Shown: positions 16,501 through 20,260 of the stretch, piece by piece
Layout of the letters: each line of letters opens with the position of its first letter
Numbering within the stretch: position 1 is the first letter of the stretch
Source of the DNA: Desulfobacterales bacterium
GTDB lineage: Bacteria > Desulfobacterota > Desulfobacteria > Desulfobacterales > JAFDCJ01
Assembly (NCBI GenBank): GCA_020345785.1
Contig: CP070771.1
Location: forward strand, 2,989,353-3,009,612
Length of the DNA stretch: 20,260 nucleotides
Direction: 5' to 3'
Made by a program: the position numbers and the translations under genes
The notes under the pieces: model-generated
Told to the model about the DNA's origin: nothing
Database searches by the model: none
The model's input: only the letters and a program-made list of their open reading frames with translations

Positions 16501-16582
16501 CATCAGTGCATTTATCCTCAAGCCTCTGGTGTTGGACAAGCTTGCCAGGACGGTGCGGTCGGTGCTGGACCGGATTCGCTAG
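13529..16582 (+). CDS. Membrane-bound hybrid histidine kinase (V4R-like, GAF, PAS, HisKA, HATPase, REC)
   Basis: Sensor kinase of 1017 aa. Residues about 60-240 form an N-terminal sensory domain that looks V4R-like at its end (HPDCIHKGADCCRYIVTW, with C226, C233 and C234); this assignment is tentative. Two transmembrane helices at about 254-272 and 278-296 form a tight hairpin, so the sensory domains are mainly cytoplasmic. A GAF domain (about 325-490) and a PAS domain (about 503-625) follow. The kinase core has phospho-acceptor H658 (GGIAHDFNN), N769 in the N box, D813 in DTGHGM and the GTGMGL box at 839-844. A C-terminal receiver has D948, acidic pair D902/D903, T976 and K998. All catalytic residues are intact. 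GGAA lies just before the ATG. No cognate phosphotransfer protein or response regulator lies in the window. Confidence 0.92.
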   Translation: MAGNISHIKKEDITDLNVGPDATENDRHRTGNEMQVHSPHPKTYRLSMEPIEELPLDHTTPLYNSRIINTYIEYLEKFYPGIDIDALLQDSEMTRHEVEDPAHWFTQHQADSLHRTVVARTGNPSIAREAGRYTVSSERVGAAKQYALGSISLASIYMKTGKLAAAMSRGAVLSSRKLGPNKVEIISRPTSGTLEKPYQCENRIGTLEGVAKLVTKKFAEMEHPDCIHKGADCCRYIVTWERTPALIWRRISSYIPVIGLLICMLFYPVVSVQASTAMTATWAFLSLIVLLCAAHIEKKELVKTIETQGNAAKDLLDEMNVRHSNALLVREVGQAISKILNVGRIADTVVAVMKKHLYFDRGMIMLADRAGTRLQFVAGFGYTDEQGKILLQTEFHLDKPDTGGHFVRCFKEQKPFLVRDVADIEKDLSHRTREFIRQMAVKSFICVPIVYEEESLGVLAVENTNSRNRLTQSEISLLMGVASQTAISIINARSFKKIRESERQYRLLADNISDVIWILDLSLTKFSYVSPSVERVQGFTPEELMKLDLEDILTPQSFEIAKRVLTQELSKEKNRSPDPHRSRILELEQYHKDGSTIWVEVTASFLHDESGHAIAILGASRDIRKRKLAEAENKKLETRLQQAHKMEAIGTLAGGIAHDFNNILTAVIGYAEMASADAEEGTLLHNNLKEVITAGNRAKDLVKQILAFSRQAEQELKPVQVELIVKEAIKLLRASLPSTIEIQQDINSHSATLADPTQIHQVLMNLCTNADHAMRESGGTLTIVLSDVTIDSEFEARKLGIDTGDYICLRVEDTGHGMSETIMKRIFDPFFTTKDVDKGTGMGLAVVHGIVKSHGGAISVQSEPGKGTAFEVFLPIIKSLITPFADNGSEVPTGHERVLFVDDEKSLADLGRQMLERLGYSVECRTSSIEALELFKTRPDQFDLVVTDMTMPNLTGEKLARQIMRVRPEIPVIICTGFSEQISEESARDLGISAFILKPLVLDKLARTVRSVLDRIR

Positions 16583-16665
16583 TGCTGTATTGCGTGGCAG
16601 ATGAGTGCATCCGGCGATACCAGCGGCTTCCCGAAGTCCCCAATCCGCAGCATGTTATTGTGTAA
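16582..16665 (+). pseudogene. Remnant related to the neighbouring propeller gene
   Basis: A short frame starting at the last base of the kinase stop codon reads ADECIRRYQRLPEVPNPQHV and ends in TAA at 16663-16665. It resembles residues 218-239 of the propeller protein encoded at 17016-19022 (DECILLFQRLPNAANAQHV). At DNA level 16600-16662 aligns without gaps to 17670-17732 with 45 of 63 identical bases by my count. Upstream and downstream parts of such a gene are missing, so this is a scrap of a deleted paralog. The match uses the same codon phase, which argues against coincidence. Confidence 0.65.
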
Positions 16666-17015
16666 ACCGTTTCCTATACTGTGAAATCTATTACCACTAA
16701 TTTGTGTGAAAAATTATCCCTTCCCTTCAACTTCGATTTTTTTGAACTACCGAATAACCTTCTAAATTTATATCAAATATTAATCAAAGAAATAGAATGT
16801 TGATGCGTTGGCATACCGTTTGCTTTTATCGACCTGGTTTGGTTTTTCAAGCAAATTTCCAAGCCTAAATTGGACTCCAAATCCGACCGCTCCGCAGTTG
16901 GCGATCATCAGATTGCAGTCGGAAAAAATCACCGTCTGGTTGCATTGATTAACTCTTTTTAGGAATCAACCAGCTTGGGAGAGGCAAGGCAACCAGCATT
17001 GAAAGGAGAAGGGGA
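16666..17015. other. AT-rich regulatory region before the propeller gene
   Basis: Contains an AT-rich stretch (about 16660-16800) that could hold enhancer sites, the sigma-54 promoter at 16809-16823, and a leader of roughly 180 nt. A small stem, TTGATT with AATCAA, lies at about 16945-16970. AAAGGAGAAGGGGA directly before the ATG at 17016 is a strong ribosome binding site. No gene was seen. Confidence 0.6.
16809..16823 (+). promoter_or_regulatory. Sigma-54 (RpoN) promoter
   Basis: TGGCAT-ACCGT-TTGC fits the -24/-12 consensus TGGCAC-N5-TTGC at every defined base except one (T for C), with correct GG to GC spacing, and is followed by a T-run. Transcription would start near 16834 and serve the secreted propeller gene at 17016. 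An AAA+ enhancer-binding activator would be needed; none is encoded in this window. Confidence 0.72.
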
Positions 17016-19022
17016 ATGCTAGCAAGAAAAATCAGCGGATCATTACTCATCGCTGCCTTGGTCTTATTTGCCGGTCATTCGGCGATGGCCATCGAGGTGA
17101 CGTACACCGATAATTCAGACTTCGCCCAAGGGATCCTGGAAGGACTCAACCATAAAGCCACGCCTGACCAACTCCAGTTGAACTCCGCCCCAATAACCTT
17201 TAAATTCATTAATGTGGCGGCCTCCAAACGGATTGGCCGCGGCACTCTTGTGCGGATTAATGCCGAAACCGGGGAAATTATGGGTGAGTACTGGACTGCA
17301 CCCCAGGGATACAAGGGCAACCCCTCGCGAACTAGTGTGGACAGCGAAGGCAACGTCTGGACCGCCAATCGTGACGAAGACGGGAAGATCGACGGTGTTC
17401 CCAGCGGTTCCGTTGTCAAGATCGGCCTTGCCATCGGCGGCACCCGCGTCAGCAAGGTAGAGAAAGATGATGACGGAGACGATAGTGGTCTTGACGTTGT
17501 CGAAGATCCTCTCGGACAATACCTTGCGCCGCCATTTGACTACGCGACCTGTATCGACCGAGATGGAGACGGCCTCATTAAAACATCCAGGGGTTTGGGC
17601 GATGTGCTTGATTGGAAGGACGGCGGCGACAGCCAGGGTGGGACCGACGGTTTGGTGACCGACGCCGACGATGAATGTATTTTACTATTCCAGCGGCTTC
17701 CCAATGCCGCAAATGCGCAACATGTTTCCGTGGATGCCAACGACGATGTCTGGGTTGGCGGATACCCCGGCTTCCCGGGGTTTTTCGGAAACCCGGCGAT
17801 GTTTCACAAACTGGACGGAGATACCGCAGCGGTGATCGATTCATTTGATGCCAGTCTGTCTACCGGCTTCGGCTGCGGCGGTTTTGGCGGTCTGGTGGAC
17901 GAAAACGGGATTCTCTGGTCGGCCAGCCAGTTCCAAAATAAGCTGTTGCAATACAACCCGGCTGACGGCAGCGGGAGCTGCATTAATGTGACATACTCGT
18001 ACGGACTGGCAGAATCGGTGATCGAACAGGACCAAAGTGTTGATGTTTTCATCTGGAACAGCAGCAAGTATTTTCCCAATCAGATAACCAAGATTGATGC
18101 CTTCACTTCGCTGATCCAGGAGGGATTTCCAATATCCACCGTCGTTGCCGGTGACTCCGCCGGTTTTGAGGATCGTGGGGTGGCGTTTACCCCCGCCGAC
18201 AGAAATATCTGGGTGGCCAAGGCCGGGGCGCAGGAGGCCAATGAAGTCAGACGATTCAACAGCCATGGTAATCTTTTAAACGCGGTTGTTCTCAGAGATC
18301 CTGTAGTACCCAACATAATAGGCCGTGGTCCGACCGGGCTGGCGGTGGACGGCAACGGCAAGGTCTGGGTTGTCAATCAAAACACCAATAATGTCATGCG
18401 AATTGATCCGGCGGGAAATGACGGCCGCGGCCTGGTGGACTTGACGATTGCTTTGCCGGGTGCTGCTCCAGAATGCTACGGTGATATGGCTGGGGAAGCA
18501 GAGATAGGTACCGAGACCGCTTCTCTGGGAACCTGGACGGTTATTACCGACGGCGGTGCTGCCGGAACCATGTGGGATTCGATTGCCTGGAACACCGAAT
18601 CCGAGGGCAATGAACGAGAGGGCGCAACCATTACAGTTGAAGCCCAGGCTGCCGATTCCGAAGACGAGCTGAACGATGATGCGAATTATGAAGAGATTTT
18701 AAACGGCGAGTTGCTTTCCTTAACCGGTCGCTATATTAAGATTCGCGCCACCCTGCAACCTGACGCCGATGGAACAAGCCCGGTTCTGTCGAACCTTGTC
18801 GTCAAAAGCTTTGAAGAAGCGCCGGGTTTGGTGTGTGATGTCGATGAAAACGGCAGCGTGGATATTTTCGACATCCTGGGAATCTTTTTCACCATCCAGG
18901 ATATTGTCGAAGAACCTAATGATCTGCGCGATTGGGACAGTGACGGCGTCATCACCCTTAAGGATGTCCGGGGATGTGTTAAGGCGTGTGCCAGACCATT
19001 CTGCATTCCGGTGGATTATTAG
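17016..19022 (+). CDS. Secreted beta-propeller protein with C-terminal dockerin module
   Basis: Exported protein of 668 aa. Residues 1-25 form a Sec signal peptide (AAALVLF-type core, likely cleavage after AMA). Blade-like repeats of the NHL/virginiamycin-B-lyase type recur, for example SVDSEGNVWTANR, SVDANDDVWVGG, LVDENGILWSAS and LAVDGNGKVWVVNQNTNNVM near 442-461. A Ca-binding-like loop DRDGDGLIKTS sits near 181-191. Residues about 495-600 look like a beta-sandwich (GRYIKIRATLQPDADGTSPV). The tail, 607-663, is a dockerin type I module with two EF-hand loops, DVDENGSVDIFD (608-619) and DWDSDGVITLKD (639-650), followed by CVKACARPFC. Dockerins bind cohesins or serve as Ca-dependent modules outside cellulosomes; no cohesin is visible. 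The start has a strong ribosome binding site, and a sigma-54 promoter lies 190 bp upstream. Substrate and role are unknown. Confidence 0.88.
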   Translation: MLARKISGSLLIAALVLFAGHSAMAIEVTYTDNSDFAQGILEGLNHKATPDQLQLNSAPITFKFINVAASKRIGRGTLVRINAETGEIMGEYWTAPQGYKGNPSRTSVDSEGNVWTANRDEDGKIDGVPSGSVVKIGLAIGGTRVSKVEKDDDGDDSGLDVVEDPLGQYLAPPFDYATCIDRDGDGLIKTSRGLGDVLDWKDGGDSQGGTDGLVTDADDECILLFQRLPNAANAQHVSVDANDDVWVGGYPGFPGFFGNPAMFHKLDGDTAAVIDSFDASLSTGFGCGGFGGLVDENGILWSASQFQNKLLQYNPADGSGSCINVTYSYGLAESVIEQDQSVDVFIWNSSKYFPNQITKIDAFTSLIQEGFPISTVVAGDSAGFEDRGVAFTPADRNIWVAKAGAQEANEVRRFNSHGNLLNAVVLRDPVVPNIIGRGPTGLAVDGNGKVWVVNQNTNNVMRIDPAGNDGRGLVDLTIALPGAAPECYGDMAGEAEIGTETASLGTWTVITDGGAAGTMWDSIAWNTESEGNEREGATITVEAQAADSEDELNDDANYEEILNGELLSLTGRYIKIRATLQPDADGTSPVLSNLVVKSFEEAPGLVCDVDENGSVDIFDILGIFFTIQDIVEEPNDLRDWDSDGVITLKDVRGCVKACARPFCIPVDY

Positions 19023-19061
19023 AAATCCTTACCTCGCGAAAGGCTTTAAAATAGGAGGAGC
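19023..19061. terminator. Weak stem between convergent propeller genes
   Basis: AGGCT (19041-19045) and AGCCT (19059-19063) could form a 5-bp stem in the 39 bp between two convergent stop codons. It is short and lacks a U-tract, so the terminator call is tentative. Confidence 0.2.
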
Positions 19062-20260
19062 CTAATCGCCGGCCTGCGGATCGTTTTCCCGGATAAAACT
19101 CAATCTAAAGTCTGCTATCAAGGCACTCTGTGTCGTTGTCGAGCCGGTCGCACCGGTAAAGCCGAATAGGAAGCGGCCAAATTTGGTGTGCTCGGTTGAG
19201 GTCAATTCGATCGTCTGGGCCAGATGCGGTGTCGCCGTGTATTCTATCCGCGTGTCTGCATAAAAAGTTCCGAAAATGTTGCCGCATTCGGAGGAATCAC
19301 ACTGCCGAATCCAGGCATGCAGGGTGTATTCATATTGAGTCGGGTGGCTGCGCATGACTTCCAGCCGGACAGCCCAGGGACCCTTGGAGCTGGCACCGTT
19401 TAACCAGTTCAACCCGTCTGTATCATCTATGGTAACAGGTTCGTCTGCAACCGTGAAATTCGGGTAGGTGCCTTCGGAACTTACATTTTTATCTTTAAAA
19501 TTGCGGGGGATCGCGTAGTTGTTGATGGCGTAAAGTTTGTCGTTGGTGGAACCGACATAGACGACGCCTTCGTTATCGACGGTCGGCGATGAAAGGGGGG
19601 GGTCTGTCCAGACCGAAATTGGAAAGCGCCATTTCTCGGTGCCGTCCGGGTTGACGGCATAGAGGTTGCCGTCGTCGGACAGCGCCAGAATGGTTCCATC
19701 GGGGGCTATGGCCGGGGTGGAGTCGATCACATCGCCGGTTTGGAAGGTCCATTCCCTCGCTGTGGGGAATAGTTCGCCATTGTTGCGGTCCTCGGGGTTA
19801 ATGGCATACAGTTTGGAATCGTCAGCTCCGAAATACACGGTTCCATCTGCATTGACGACGGGAGTCGAGTCAAAATCCGATCCCAAAGAAGTGAAAACCC
19901 AATCCTGAGTGCCCGCAGGTGTTATGGCCACTAAAACGTTACCTGATCTGTCCGAATAAATGGTTCCGGTCGTCGGGTCGACTCCCGGCATGTACATGGC
20001 GCCGTCGCCGATAGGGAAGGCCCACTCGTTTGCTCCGGGGAAAGCGCTACCGGTAGGATCAGCTTCGCGTTGCGCGGGATTGATCGCATAAACATAGAAG
20101 CCGTTGCCGGGGGTGGTCTCAGTCCGGTTGGACACGTAGATGATGCCGGTCGGGCCGATCGCCGGGCGACCAAAAGAAATGGGCCCTGCTAGGTGAAACT
20201 CCCATTCCTTCGCCAGATTCGGTGCCAAACCGTAAAAATGTGCGTCATTCGATCCCACGT
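19062..20260 (-). CDS. PQQ-type beta-propeller protein with C-terminal jelly-roll-like domain (5' end outside window)
   Basis: The coding frame runs off the right edge; the GTG at 20258 is an internal Val codon (VGSNDAHFYGL), so the true start is beyond the window. About 250 visible residues are repeated PQQ/BamB-like blades with motifs such as STPVVNADGTVYFGADDSKL, STPAIAPDGTILALSDDGN and SSPTVDNEGVVYVGSTNDKL, each followed by LYAIN or LYAVN. The last roughly 145 residues form a separate domain rich in beta strands, with NWLNGASSKGPWAVRLEV and RFLFGFTGATGSTTTQSAL, resembling concanavalin-like jelly rolls often placed at the C-terminus of exported proteins. No catalytic motif is visible. It converges on the dockerin propeller gene, 39 bp apart. 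Export is inferred from the fold type, because the signal peptide region is not in view. Confidence 0.82.
   Translation of the reverse strand, partial: VGSNDAHFYGLAPNLAKEWEFHLAGPISFGRPAIGPTGIIYVSNRTETTPGNGFYVYAINPAQREADPTGSAFPGANEWAFPIGDGAMYMPGVDPTTGTIYSDRSGNVLVAITPAGTQDWVFTSLGSDFDSTPVVNADGTVYFGADDSKLYAINPEDRNNGELFPTAREWTFQTGDVIDSTPAIAPDGTILALSDDGNLYAVNPDGTEKWRFPISVWTDPPLSSPTVDNEGVVYVGSTNDKLYAINNYAIPRNFKDKNVSSEGTYPNFTVADEPVTIDDTDGLNWLNGASSKGPWAVRLEVMRSHPTQYEYTLHAWIRQCDSSECGNIFGTFYADTRIEYTATPHLAQTIELTSTEHTKFGRFLFGFTGATGSTTTQSALIADFRLSFIRENDPQAGD

Noticed and set aside
20256..20258. GTG at the right edge as the start of the PQQ protein
   Set aside because: The residues around it fit the middle of a propeller blade, and the frame stays open to the window edge, so the gene is truncated by the window.

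Overview
The window reads like a chromosomal segment of a Gram-negative, probably anaerobic bacterium of the Desulfobacterota (Deltaproteobacteria) type. This is inferred from the gene mix: cobalamin-type radical SAM proteins, class III nucleotide cyclases fused to sensor or STAND modules, a large hybrid histidine kinase, a sigma-54 promoter, a dockerin-tailed secreted protein, and scattered CTCTGCG-type and TCGATATTC-type intergenic repeats. No tRNA, rRNA, CRISPR array, transposase or phage gene was seen.

Layout. 1-350: a nested inverted-repeat element and a GC-rich inverted repeat ahead of the first gene. 355-3450: two paralogous B12-binding-like/radical SAM proteins arranged tail to tail, only 6 bp apart, with both stop codons inside one perfect hairpin. 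3451-3892: a gene-free block bracketed by inverted copies of a CTCTGCG-type repeat, with a perfect 14-bp hairpin inside. 3893-7261 (minus): a zinc-ribbon / class III cyclase / STAND ATPase / TPR signalling protein. 7619-8143 (minus): a frameshifted remnant of a GPH-family sugar transporter. 8144-8572 (minus): a SlyD-like FKBP prolyl isomerase. 8868-9956 (minus): an MscS-type mechanosensitive channel. 9957-10961: about 1 kb without a convincing gene, holding three inverted-repeat or hairpin structures. 10962-13208 (plus): a CHASE2-adenylate cyclase. 13351-13497: a possible 48-aa ORF. 13529-16582 (plus): a membrane-bound V4R-like/GAF/PAS hybrid histidine kinase. 16582-16665: a small pseudogene scrap related to the next gene. 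16809-16823: a strong sigma-54 promoter. 17016-19022 (plus): a secreted beta-propeller protein with a C-terminal dockerin module. 19062-20260 (minus, partial): a PQQ-type beta-propeller protein with a C-terminal jelly-roll-like domain.

How it may work together (inference). The middle of the window is rich in signalling: two class III cyclases, one soluble and one membrane-bound with a periplasmic CHASE2 sensor, and a hybrid kinase whose output partner is not in the window. The right end appears devoted to exported propeller proteins, one under a sigma-54 promoter. The left end is a duplicated radical SAM enzyme of unknown substrate. No single operon ties these together, and most genes appear to be transcribed alone.

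Most notable: the 63-nt remnant downstream of the kinase that matches the neighbouring propeller gene; the palindrome shared by the stop codons of the twin radical SAM genes; the sigma-54 promoter; and the nested inverted-repeat structures in the large intergenic gap, which could be an undescribed RNA or a miniature element.
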